25,920 bases of DNA, from contig WJKD01000739.1 of assembly GCA_014729315.1 (NCBI GenBank), positions 1 to 25,920 on the forward strand, in the 5' to 3' direction. Source of the DNA: Promethearchaeota archaeon (lineage in GTDB: Archaea > Asgardarchaeota > Lokiarchaeia > Sigynarchaeales > SOKP01). The notes beneath the pieces are model-generated. The model searched no databases. It was not told the DNA's origin and worked only from the letters and a program-made list of their open reading frames with translations. Position numbers and translations under genes: made by a program. Shown here one piece after another: positions 1 to 6,824 of this stretch. The number at the start of each line of letters is the position of its first letter. The stretch's first letter is position 1.

Positions 1-2
1 AT

Positions 3-1154
3 TTTGCTGATAATTCTAACTATGGAAAGTATACTCATCAATTATTCAAAGAAAAAAGATTCTCTCCCACTGAAGGGAAAAAAGACGCAGGTGATCATCC
101 CCCAATTACACCGTTGTTAAGTTTAGAGCCCCAAAATAGTATATTAAAAACTAAACTTCAATATAAGATATACGATTTACTTTCTCGACATTATTTAGCT
201 CTATTTGGAAAGGTGGCAGTTGAGGCTAATTCTAAACTTAAACTTCAAATAAAAAAGGAGCCATTTCATGCCAGCTTAATATCCTTAATTGACGAAGGAT
301 TCTTCGAAATAGCTCCATTTTTGAAAAGAACATATAATCCCATTGTAAAAATAGTATCTTCTGAATTGGAAGTGGACAAAATAGATCTTAACCAGAAAGA
401 GACTAAACCTCCCCCTCATTATACCGATACTTCGCTCTTAAAATTAATGGAACGACATAATTTGGGTACGAAAGCAACTCGACCTGTAATTATTCAACTA
501 TTGCAAGATAGAAGATTTATTGAACGGATAAACAGTAGTTACTACATTACGGAATTGGGCAAGTTTATTATTGACAACCTCAAACAAGTTTGGCTTCCAT
601 TTTTAAAACCAAAATTTACTCGATATGTAGAGGAAATGCTGGAAAAAATCAAAACCAACCAAAAGAAGATGGACGAAGTCGTCAATTCGGTACGAACCTT
701 GTTCCTAAGGCTTTTTGATCGTTTTCTTGCTGAAAAAAAAAATCTTATTCAAAAAATCAAAGAGATGGAGGATAATCACCAACTTCTCGTTGAAACCAAA
801 AATTCTAACCAGAAGGAATTTCCAAAAACCACGGCTCTGTGTCCAGTGTGTCAGAAAAATCCAATGATATTGGTATCGACAAAAAAAGGGAAACGATTTT
901 TAGCGTGTAGCGACAGAAATTGTAAATCATATTTATCAGTTCCAAAAAAAGGAAGAATATACATATTAAAATCTACATGCGGTAAATGTGGATTTAATAT
1001 TTTTAAGATCAATCTTAGGAAGAACGGAAAATCTTATAATTATTATATTTGTCCAAGGTGTTGGACTGAAGGATTAAAAAATGATCAATCGATTGGTTTT
1101 TGTTCACAATGTGACGAGTACAAGATTATTAAAAATAATTGTGTGAAAAAATAA
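3..1154 (+). CDS. Type IA DNA topoisomerase, TOP3B-like (C-terminal part)
   Basis: Strand-passing topoisomerase that relaxes negative supercoils or decatenates via a 5'-phosphotyrosine. Only the last 383 codons are present: the frame is open to the left edge, so the TTG at 114 is an internal codon. The upstream codons read KDAGDHPPITP (about 81-113), a conserved type IA motif. Next comes a gate/domain II segment, then YTDTSLLKLMERHNLGTKA (from 420), equivalent to the YTEAxLIxxMExxGIGT block, and the TELG block near 550. The catalytic Tyr lies outside the window. The tail carries several Cys pairs (CPVC, CSDRNC, CGKC, CPRC, CSQC), indicating zinc-ribbon modules. From memory of the families, both the GDHPPITP block and the order of tail motifs (Cys cluster, LPxxGxI, Cys, GKSY..CPxCx) resemble eukaryotic topoisomerase III-beta more than bacterial TopA. 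The family call is firm; the TOP3B affinity is an inference. Confidence 0.9.
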   Translation, partial: FADNSNYGKYTHQLFKEKRFSPTEGKKDAGDHPPITPLLSLEPQNSILKTKLQYKIYDLLSRHYLALFGKVAVEANSKLKLQIKKEPFHASLISLIDEGFFEIAPFLKRTYNPIVKIVSSELEVDKIDLNQKETKPPPHYTDTSLLKLMERHNLGTKATRPVIIQLLQDRRFIERINSSYYITELGKFIIDNLKQVWLPFLKPKFTRYVEEMLEKIKTNQKKMDEVVNSVRTLFLRLFDRFLAEKKNLIQKIKEMEDNHQLLVETKNSNQKEFPKTTALCPVCQKNPMILVSTKKGKRFLACSDRNCKSYLSVPKKGRIYILKSTCGKCGFNIFKINLRKNGKSYNYYICPRCWTEGLKNDQSIGFCSQCDEYKIIKNNCVKK

Positions 1155-1211
1155 TTTTTATTAATGGGCACGACCTAATTATAAATATCAATTACTATTG
1201 AGTGATTCCAA

Positions 1212-1724
1212 ATGAACAAATATACGGTTCTATCAATTTTGTTAACATTTTTTCTAATTTTTTCAACATATTTACCATTAGGAATTCATTATACAGAAGA
1301 TACAAATAATCCGCTGATGATAGATTCCTATGTAAAGGTATTTATGTATCTTGTCAATTACAAAGGCAGCGAAGTGTATATTTGGGGCATGATCCCAAGA
1401 GAATACGGTTGGTTTTACTTTTGGGTAGAGTTTCATCTGTTAACTTTTATTTTCTTAGGAGTTCTAACAACCGTAGCAGGAGTTTTAACTGTCGTCGGAT
1501 TAGTTTTAGAAACAGAGATTGGAAAGAAATTAATGGGCTATGCCGTAGTTGCAAAGATTTTCGTAATAGCATATATTATTTTTGGATTAACAATTTATAG
1601 CAAAGAGTTGTTCGGCAGACAATTTTATTTTGATATCTTTCTATATTTAGGATTTGGAAGTTATATTTTAATTGTCGATGTAATAATTGCGGGATTTGGT
1701 TATTATAAACATTCAGTATTTTAA
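1212..1724 (+). CDS. Four-helix integral membrane protein, unknown function
   Basis: A 170-residue hydrophobic protein with about four predicted membrane segments: residues roughly 5-25, 75-100, 110-130 and 140-165. The loop between helices 1 and 2 (about 26-70) is long, Tyr-rich and probably extracytoplasmic; it includes YIWGMIPREYGW. No catalytic motif or Cys pair is visible and I do not recognise the family. The ATG at 1212 is used although only a weak GAGTGA-like sequence precedes it. It lies 15 bases upstream of a similarly built membrane gene, so the two are probably co-transcribed. Size, topology and loop style match between them, so they may be old paralogs, although identity is low by eye. 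Confidence 0.7.
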   Translation: MNKYTVLSILLTFFLIFSTYLPLGIHYTEDTNNPLMIDSYVKVFMYLVNYKGSEVYIWGMIPREYGWFYFWVEFHLLTFIFLGVLTTVAGVLTVVGLVLETEIGKKLMGYAVVAKIFVIAYIIFGLTIYSKELFGRQFYFDIFLYLGFGSYILIVDVIIAGFGYYKHSVF

Positions 1725-1739
1725 AGGTGAGATAATTTA

Positions 1740-2246
1740 ATGAGAGTAAGTATATTTCAAATGCGAATTAGGATTTACGGCATAATTGGTGGAATATTAG
1801 CTTTATTATTAGCGTTTGCGGCCGAAATTCCATTGAGTCTTGACAATTCCTTTATCATCGATTTCTATTTTTTTCGAGCGTTTAGAATACGATTTTATTG
1901 CTGGGGCTATATTTCAAACGGAATTGGATATACTCACATTACAGTGGGCTTTCCTACCAACTTATACGCTATAGCTATTTGGTTGTTTGTTTTTCTGACT
2001 GGTATCATATTAATCATGGCATCGCTACCTGACTCAGATCCCTCAAACTCTTTCAAATTGTACATTTTAAGCATGATAATGAGCGCGCTCGTTTTAATAT
2101 TCTACGGTTATCTTATTTTTAGAGCATTCGTACAAGATCGAGGGGCCTCATTAGCAACCATAGGTGTAGGATATTATTTATTAATAATCATTCTAGGACT
2201 TAACATTCTCACATTTCTACATTTGAAAAAAGAATATATCCTATAA
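1740..2246 (+). CDS. Four-helix integral membrane protein, possible paralog of upstream gene
   Basis: A 168-residue membrane protein with four hydrophobic segments, about residues 11-30, 78-98, 106-130 and 140-162. A long loop between the first two contains YCWGYISNGIGY, which resembles YIWGMIPREYGW at the same place in the upstream protein. The ATG is supported by AAGGTGA at 1724-1730, nine bases upstream. The gene ends five bases before the convergent minus-strand gene, so the two transcripts must meet here. Function is unknown; nothing suggests a transporter signature. The pair may form a heteromeric membrane complex, which is an inference from adjacency and matched topology. Confidence 0.7.
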   Translation: MRVSIFQMRIRIYGIIGGILALLLAFAAEIPLSLDNSFIIDFYFFRAFRIRFYCWGYISNGIGYTHITVGFPTNLYAIAIWLFVFLTGIILIMASLPDSDPSNSFKLYILSMIMSALVLIFYGYLIFRAFVQDRGASLATIGVGYYLLIIILGLNILTFLHLKKEYIL

Positions 2247-2251
2247 ACTAA

Positions 2252-2617
2252 TCACACATCCAAATACCGAAATTTCGTAAAAGCAGCACGAGTAAGTCCA
2301 ATGTAATTATCGGAGATCTTATAGCATAGTTGATTATTAATAACTTTTTTTTTTACATAATCACTCTTGATAATACCATTTAAAGACCGAACCATCATTC
2401 CTAAGGTCACTACTCCCACATATTCTTGTTGTTTCTTCGCAATTCTAATTAATTCTCGTTCTGAATGCCACTCTCCGTCCAGAAGAGCCATTAAAATATT
2501 ATTCTTTACGGGTGTATTGATATCTTTGATATTGTTAAACAAATTTGCAAACTCTGGTTTATAATGTATCTTCATTAAAGTAGACATGTTAAACTCTTTT
2601 TTATCAAATTTTTCCAT
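2252..2617 (-). CDS. Small winged-helix-like protein, copy 1 of a tandem pair
   Basis: A 121-residue soluble protein, highly similar along its length to the next gene upstream (2691-3062, same strand). Shared blocks are VKN..L.ALLDG.WHSE..LIR.AKK, YVG.VTLG.M..SLN and YKISDNYxGLTRAA. The pattern of a short helix, WHSE turn, LIR.AKK helix, a second helix and the C-terminal strand pair YKISDNY..GLT fits a winged-helix fold, and WHSExxLI resembles the opening of many archaeal wHTH domains. DNA-binding or protein-binding by this fold is an inference. ATG start at 2617 with only a weak GAGAGAAG upstream. It is the last gene of the minus-strand run that includes the actin-like gene and converges on the membrane-protein pair. 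Confidence 0.75.
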   Translation of the reverse strand: MEKFDKKEFNMSTLMKIHYKPEFANLFNNIKDINTPVKNNILMALLDGEWHSERELIRIAKKQQEYVGVVTLGMMVRSLNGIIKSDYVKKKVINNQLCYKISDNYIGLTRAAFTKFRYLDV

Positions 2618-2690
2618 ATTTGGCTTCTCTCAATTCTAAATTTTTTTAAAAAATTAAATCTTTGCATGAAATTTGTTAAACATTAATTTT

Positions 2691-3062
2691 TCAGATTCTA
2701 AAGCGATATCGATTATAGGCAGCTCTGGTCAATCCGACATAATTGTCTGATATTTTGTAGTGCATCTCTCCGTTTTCAAATTTTTTTTCTAAATAATTAT
2801 TACTTAGAACTTTATTGAGCGAATTAATCATGGTTCCTAAAGTAACACTACCCACGTAAGTATGATGATGCTTTTTGGCAAATCTAATGAGGTCAGTCTC
2901 TGAATGCCATTGTCCATCGAGAAGAGCGTTAAGTAGATCGTTTTTCACGGTAGCTCTTATGTCTTTAATTCTATTAAATAGAGATTTAAAACTAGGTTTG
3001 TAATATTTTCTTAAGAGCTTTGCTTTGTTAATATCATTGTTTGGGAATTCTTCCATCTTCAA
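2691..3062 (-). CDS. Small winged-helix-like protein, copy 2 of a tandem pair
   Basis: A 123-residue paralog of the protein at 2252-2617, with about half the residues identical in the central region by eye. It has the same WHSE turn, YVGSVTLG block and YKISDNYVGLTRAA ending, so it is also best described as a winged-helix-like protein of unknown role. The start is either TTG at 3062 or ATG at 3056; the ATG has a GGA seven bases upstream and could be the true start. It lies 174 bases downstream of the actin-like gene on the same strand, so it may have its own promoter. The copies differ mainly in the first 15 residues and in the segment between helices, which suggests divergence in partner or site preference after duplication. 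Confidence 0.75.
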   Translation of the reverse strand: MKMEEFPNNDINKAKLLRKYYKPSFKSLFNRIKDIRATVKNDLLNALLDGQWHSETDLIRFAKKHHHTYVGSVTLGTMINSLNKVLSNNYLEKKFENGEMHYKISDNYVGLTRAAYNRYRFRI

Positions 3063-3236
3063 TCCATTTTAAAATTATATTATTTAGATCTTAAGGTGAG
3101 AGTATCTATTTTAATATATAACAATGGATAATATCGAGATAATACGATAAAATATAGCTCAAATAGGGAACTAAAGGGGTATTACTTCAGGTAAATTTTG
3201 ATGTGAGATGTATTTTCAATCAAACGAGATAAATAA

Positions 3237-4355
3237 TTAAATTAGGTCTGATGAAATTCCTTCCTTGTAATACTTAGCACGAGTTATCCAATTATTTGAA
3301 AATTCGGGGATCATCGCTAAAATTGATCCTCCAACCCAGACAGAATATGTTCTTTCTCTTGGAGCTATTACTCTAATGTTTGTGTTCTTTTTCTTTCGTC
3401 GAGCTAATTCTAACTCTAGTTCTTGATAAATTCTATTTTTAAAATTAGGAAACATTGTTGAGCCACCGGAAAGAAAAATATTGTTCAAAAGTTTTGTACG
3501 CATATCAACATCGCACTGATCAATAACATCCATAATTGCGCGATGAAGAGGTGATGCTTCGGAACTAATGAGGGAGGGATTAAAAAGTGTCTCGGGTAAA
3601 GTAAATCTTTCTTTACTTAATTCTATTGTCGCACCATCGGGTAAAGAATATTGTTTGGTATATTGTTCGCTTCGTTTTAAATCTTCTTTATAATCCAAAG
3701 AAACAAAACATGCTTTTTCTTTAAGAACTCTAACAAGTTCTTTTCTCACAGACGAATCTGCAACGAAACCTATCTGGTTCAATAAAGTTTTCATATATTT
3801 AGTTAATTTTTTTCCTCCAATATCTAAGACTTTAATAGCGTGATTGATCTTATAACCTTGATAAATAGGTACAATTCTAGTGCTACTATCTCCAATAGAT
3901 ACGACTAACCCACTCTGAAAGCCTCCAGAATAGAGCGTCAACAAAGAATCTAAAACTGGATAAAAAGCCATACATTGATAATGTTCTAAAAAAAGCTCAA
4001 ACAACTTTCTCAAATCGTCTTTTGGAAAAAGAGGATGAACAGCGTAAAGAATGTTAACCAATGTGGGGTCAATTCTGAGGCTATAAAAAATATAATCAAT
4101 TATTTTTTCAAAATAATTCCAATTCATTATAGTTCCATTTTCAATGGGGGAATATATTTTGTAGAGACCTAACGATTGTATCTCGTCTCCTACATAAAGT
4201 TCTTGAGTGTTTCTGCCTCCATATTGTTTGTCAAGGTCTTGATATTTAGGCTTGCCCACAATCGTGAAAAAAACCTGGCTTGGAAAATCTTCACCTGCAA
4301 ATCCTCCTTTGCTCGAAAATTGCCCTATGTCTAGTACTATAGTTGCGTTAGCCAA
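3237..4355 (-). CDS. Actin-family protein (Asgard actin/Arp) with altered catalytic residues
   Basis: A full-length actin homolog: 372 residues against 375 for actin. Alignment by eye is nearly collinear: KGGFAGED (actin KAGFAGDD), YVGDE.QS, PIENGTIMNW, VPIYQGY, LPDGATIEL..ERF, LSGGSTMFPN and RERTYSVWVGGSIL. Nucleotide-site changes are marked. Using actin numbering, S14 is Gln, G15 is Phe, Q137 is Asp (residue 136), D154 is Ser (153), H161 is Arg (160) and K336 is Thr. D11, K18, D157 and K213-E214 equivalents are kept. ATP binding may persist while hydrolysis is probably impaired. A four-residue insertion holding a basic RRKKK patch precedes RVIAPRER. The start is TTG at 4355, preceded by GTGGTGG; no in-frame ATG lies nearby upstream. 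It is 180 bases downstream of the polyproline gene on the same strand. Whether it belongs to the lokiactin clade or an Arp-like clade needs a tree. Confidence 0.95.
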   Translation of the reverse strand: MANATIVLDIGQFSSKGGFAGEDFPSQVFFTIVGKPKYQDLDKQYGGRNTQELYVGDEIQSLGLYKIYSPIENGTIMNWNYFEKIIDYIFYSLRIDPTLVNILYAVHPLFPKDDLRKLFELFLEHYQCMAFYPVLDSLLTLYSGGFQSGLVVSIGDSSTRIVPIYQGYKINHAIKVLDIGGKKLTKYMKTLLNQIGFVADSSVRKELVRVLKEKACFVSLDYKEDLKRSEQYTKQYSLPDGATIELSKERFTLPETLFNPSLISSEASPLHRAIMDVIDQCDVDMRTKLLNNIFLSGGSTMFPNFKNRIYQELELELARRKKKNTNIRVIAPRERTYSVWVGGSILAMIPEFSNNWITRAKYYKEGISSDLI

Positions 4356-4535
4356 GATTTTTCCACCACATACGTATCTTAAGTTATTAATTAAATTAAT
4401 CCATATTTAACTTTGCGTATAAGTATACTTATTAAGGGGATTTTTCAAGAATTCACTTTATTTAAAAGGCGAATTTATCATAATTGGTTGAAAAAACGAT
4501 TATAAGTAGTAAAATAAAATAGAGATTTGGCTGGA

Positions 4536-5255
4536 TTATTCTCCACGCATGATTTTTTTTAAACGAGTTAATTCATCCAACATCTCGTCTCTAAGAGAGC
4601 TTAACCCTCCACCCGGTTTGGCTGCCGCTGCCGCCGCAGCTTCTCCAGGGGACCCACCACCAGGAGGTCCTGATGGAGCACCACCAGGTCTCTTTGCAAA
4701 TGTTGGAGGTTTAGCGGGAGGGCCTTCTCCTGAACCAGGTGCTGGGGGAAGTTTCGGTGAGGGTGGTAAATTTCCCTTTGTTGGAGCTCCGCCGCCAGGA
4801 GGTGCTTTAGGGGGTCCACCACCTGCGGACGGCGCTTTAGGAGGTCCACCACCTCCAGGAGGTGCTTTAGGAGGTCCGCCACCTGCAGACGGCGCTTTAG
4901 GGGGGCCACCGCCGGGTTTTGAAGGGGGTCCGCCACCACTAGATGAGGCTGCTGGGGCCGCTGCTTTCGCAGTCTCTCCCGAGCTTGTACCGCCTCCGCT
5001 TAATAATGAAAATAATGTGCTGGCAGCTTTTTCTTTCGCAGCAACTGGTTGTGCTGTGGCAATTTGCGTAGAGGATGTGCTAACTGTTTGAATTTTTCCG
5101 CTTTTAATACCTTTAATGTCTTTTTGAGCTTTGTTTAATGATTCTAAGAAGTCGTTAATTCCTTTTAAGGTTCCTTCAAGTTCATCTGCGAGACTTGACA
5201 AACCTTTCTTTAAAAAGCTAATTACTCTACTTATCTTCTTTTTTTCAGATGCCAA
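4536..5255 (-). CDS. Pro/Gly-rich protein with helical N-terminus and WH2-like tail; candidate actin regulator
   Basis: A 239-residue protein in three parts. Residues 1-55 are charged and heptad-like, a probable amphipathic helix or coiled coil. Residues 56-105 are Ala/Ser/Thr-rich. Residues about 106-214 are low-complexity Gly/Pro/Lys with four GGGPPKAP units and several PPxPP stretches. The last 22 residues (from L218), LSSLRDEMLDELTRLKKIMR, form an amphipathic helix resembling WH2 motifs (RDALLDQI..LKxV in N-WASP), but three residues shorter between helix and LKK. Polyproline tracts bind profilin in eukaryotic formins, VASP and WASP; here that is inference. The start is TTG at 5255 with GAAGGA just upstream and a TGA three codons before it. 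No other Met occurs until the tail, so the start is not certain. It lies immediately upstream of the actin-like gene. Confidence 0.8.
   Translation of the reverse strand: MASEKKKISRVISFLKKGLSSLADELEGTLKGINDFLESLNKAQKDIKGIKSGKIQTVSTSSTQIATAQPVAAKEKAASTLFSLLSGGGTSSGETAKAAAPAASSSGGGPPSKPGGGPPKAPSAGGGPPKAPPGGGGPPKAPSAGGGPPKAPPGGGAPTKGNLPPSPKLPPAPGSGEGPPAKPPTFAKRPGGAPSGPPGGGSPGEAAAAAAAKPGGGLSSLRDEMLDELTRLKKIMRGE
4801..4920 (-). repeat. In-frame tandem repeat, two 60-bp units (four 30-bp half-units)
   Basis: Bases 4801-4860 and 4861-4920 are near-identical: the first 50 positions differ at five sites and the last ten diverge. Each unit splits into two related 30-bp halves beginning GGTGCTTTAG or GGCGCTTTAG on the plus strand. 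They encode alternating decapeptides GGGPPKAPSA and GGGPPKAPPG, residues about 112-152 of the minus-strand protein. Most differences are silent, so the peptide repeat is being kept. Confidence 0.85.
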
Positions 5256-5521
5256 ATTCCTTCAAATCCTCAAGTATTATTCCTTAAAATACGTTCGTTT
5301 TAATATTCAGAATATTAATAATTATAATATTGATATAAATAAAAATATAAAAGTTTGTGTGTCTTTGTCAATATTTTTGATTCTGAAAACAATGACTTTA
5401 CAAAAAAAGATTAAAAATAGGAAATCTAATTATATTATATAATATACTTAATTCATATTAATAAGATAAAATAATAAAAATATTCTCTATAAAGTAATAT
5501 ATCATTAATACATTGAACGAT

Positions 5522-5528
5522 AAGGTGA
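5522..5528 (+). promoter_or_regulatory. Shine-Dalgarno site for a gene with a non-AUG start
   Basis: AAGGTGA, identical to the sites at 1724-1730 and 8654-8660 that sit nine and four bases before ATG starts. Here it sits six bases before ATC (5535) in an open frame, with no ATG, GTG or TTG in that frame until GTG at 5613. Confidence 0.5.
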
Positions 5529-5534
5529 ATTAAA

Positions 5535-5801
5535 ATCGCTAAGAAAGAACTTTTTATAAAAAGGGTCTACGAAATAGTTAACGAGTTAAAAATCCCGCTA
5601 ATAGATGAACGAGTGTACGATAAAGTAAGTATTAGCACAGGCTCCGCTGTAGCTAATGTTATTTTTGAGTTTGAAGAAGACGAATCAGTTATTCGGGGTT
5701 TTTTAGGATTAGCTGAATATTTTCACACAGTAGTAATAAAAAGAAAGGACGAATTCTATATTCCGCACTCAACGCTCTTATTTAAATTGGAGAGCTCTTA
5801 A
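5535..5801 (+). CDS. Small unknown protein, probable ATC (or ATT) start
   Basis: The frame opens after a TGA at 5526-5528. The first standard start is GTG at 5613, which would give 62 residues. The upstream codons, however, read like protein (AKKELFIKRVYEIVNELKIP, then LIDERVYDKVSIS), and the AAGGTGA at 5522 is well spaced for ATC at 5535. ATC would give 88 residues; ATT at 5529 abuts the site and is less likely. The product appears soluble: a basic N-terminal helix, then a strand-rich part with an EFEEDESVIRGF segment and no Cys. I do not recognise a family. It is divergent from the polyproline gene and convergent with the phosphoribosyltransferase gene 51 bases downstream. A single-base assembly error turning ATG into ATC is an alternative explanation. 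Confidence 0.6.
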   Translation: MAKKELFIKRVYEIVNELKIPLIDERVYDKVSISTGSAVANVIFEFEEDESVIRGFLGLAEYFHTVVIKRKDEFYIPHSTLLFKLESS

Positions 5802-5852
5802 TTTATCTTATTTTTTCTTTTATCTTTTTCTCTTTATTTTCCTAATTTTTAT

Positions 5853-6554
5853 TTATTCCACAAAATAAGATGACTTTTGAATTATTTCAAGTACTTCGCT
5901 CTCGGGTAAATCGTACCAATTCTTATAGGCCTCAGCAACAGCAAATCTCCAAACATTTCGTATATTTGGACAAAAGATCTCATCAGCGTGTTTTTCGATT
6001 TTTTTAACAGTCCGCATAGGTGCTGTTGGAACTGCAACGAAAATTTGTTTAGGTTCGTATTTTTTAATCATTTTTATTGCAGCTAACATAGTAAATCCCG
6101 ATGCAAGTCCATCATCGATCATAAAGATATTTTTATTTCGAATTTCTTCCCGAAATTTATTTTCGAATGTTTCTGTAATGTTATAAAATATTAAACGCTC
6201 TTCTATTTCTTTTTTAGTTGTTAGAATTGACTTCTCAATAGCCTGAGAACTTAAATTCAATCCATCCAAGAGGGACTCGTTTATTAGAACGGTGCCGTCT
6301 GTTGTAACAGAACCAAATCCTGCCTCGGTGTTATATGGAATTTTAATTTTTCGGACAATAATTAAACTGTATCTATATTGCAACTCTGAACAAAATCCTT
6401 CTGCTACTGGAACGCCTCCATTAGGAATCGCAAAAGTAAAATGTTGATTTTTGTTGTTTTTAATGGCATGATCTAACTCTTGATCGCTTTTTAGAATATA
6501 ATTTGCTAATATTTTTCCAGCATCTAACCTTGATTCGTAGGGGACGTACTTCAT
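5853..6554 (-). CDS. Phosphoribosyltransferase-like protein (COG1926 type)
   Basis: A 233-residue PRTase-fold protein. The PRPP-binding motif is NIFMIDDGLASGFTM at residues 142-156, matching the usual hydrophobic-DDGxATG(x)T form with Ser in place of the Thr. The N-terminal half has AIPNGGVPVAEGF (about 42-54), typical of the loop that binds pyrophosphate in predicted phosphoribosyltransferases, followed by IIVRKIKIPYNTEAGFG, resembling the VRK(L/I)G.P.xxExxxG block of COG1926 proteins. The late VAVPTAP segment is also family-like. The substrate base is unknown. ATG start with no Shine-Dalgarno site and a TATA-like box 21-30 bases upstream, suggesting a leaderless transcript. It is divergent from the HEAT-repeat gene. 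Confidence 0.8.
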   Translation of the reverse strand: MKYVPYESRLDAGKILANYILKSDQELDHAIKNNKNQHFTFAIPNGGVPVAEGFCSELQYRYSLIIVRKIKIPYNTEAGFGSVTTDGTVLINESLLDGLNLSSQAIEKSILTTKKEIEERLIFYNITETFENKFREEIRNKNIFMIDDGLASGFTMLAAIKMIKKYEPKQIFVAVPTAPMRTVKKIEKHADEIFCPNIRNVWRFAVAEAYKNWYDLPESEVLEIIQKSSYFVE

Positions 6555-6574
6555 ACAAAATTATTAAGAAAGTG

Positions 6575-6584
6575 TATTTATTAA
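6575..6584 (-). promoter_or_regulatory. Candidate TATA box for the phosphoribosyltransferase gene
   Basis: On the minus strand the sequence reads TTAATAAATA, 21-30 bases before the ATG at 6554, and no Shine-Dalgarno site lies between. This spacing would put transcription start at or near the ATG. AT-rich background makes chance matches likely, hence the low confidence. Confidence 0.3.
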
Positions 6585-6824
6585 CATATGGACTAGAAAT
6601 AATAAGATGTAGAGTGAAATTAAGTTTTTTTTTGAAATAGTTAATCGGGCACGATTCATTTAATCAATTGAAGTCTACGATGAATTGTGTAATTTGTCTA
6701 AAAACCAAAAAAAAATAAAAATCAACACAATTAAGATTAAATAAAAGAATTTTTATCATTTTATTGCGTTTGAATTGATATGTTTTTTTCAGCAAGTGAA
6801 TAGAAAAAAGGGTTAGGGTATAAA

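Noticed and set aside
1382..1600. 72-residue plus-strand ORF inside the first membrane-protein gene
   Set aside because: It overlaps a frame with clear membrane helices and has Arg/Asn/Ser-rich out-of-frame composition.
4601..4939. 112-residue minus-strand ORF (VVDLLKRRPQ repeats) in another frame of the polyproline gene
   Set aside because: It is an out-of-frame reading of the tandem repeat, with no start signal.
4549..5091. 180-residue plus-strand ORF rich in Pro, Gly and Ala opposite the polyproline gene
   Set aside because: It is the antisense shadow of the Gly/Pro codon repeats (GGN/CCN read as GGN/CCN on both strands). The minus-strand frame has a ribosome-binding site and non-repetitive helical ends, and sits in line with the actin gene.
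5131..5442. 103-residue plus-strand ORF
   Set aside because: It covers the 5' end of the polyproline gene and then AT-rich spacer; composition is Lys/Asn/Ile noise without motif.
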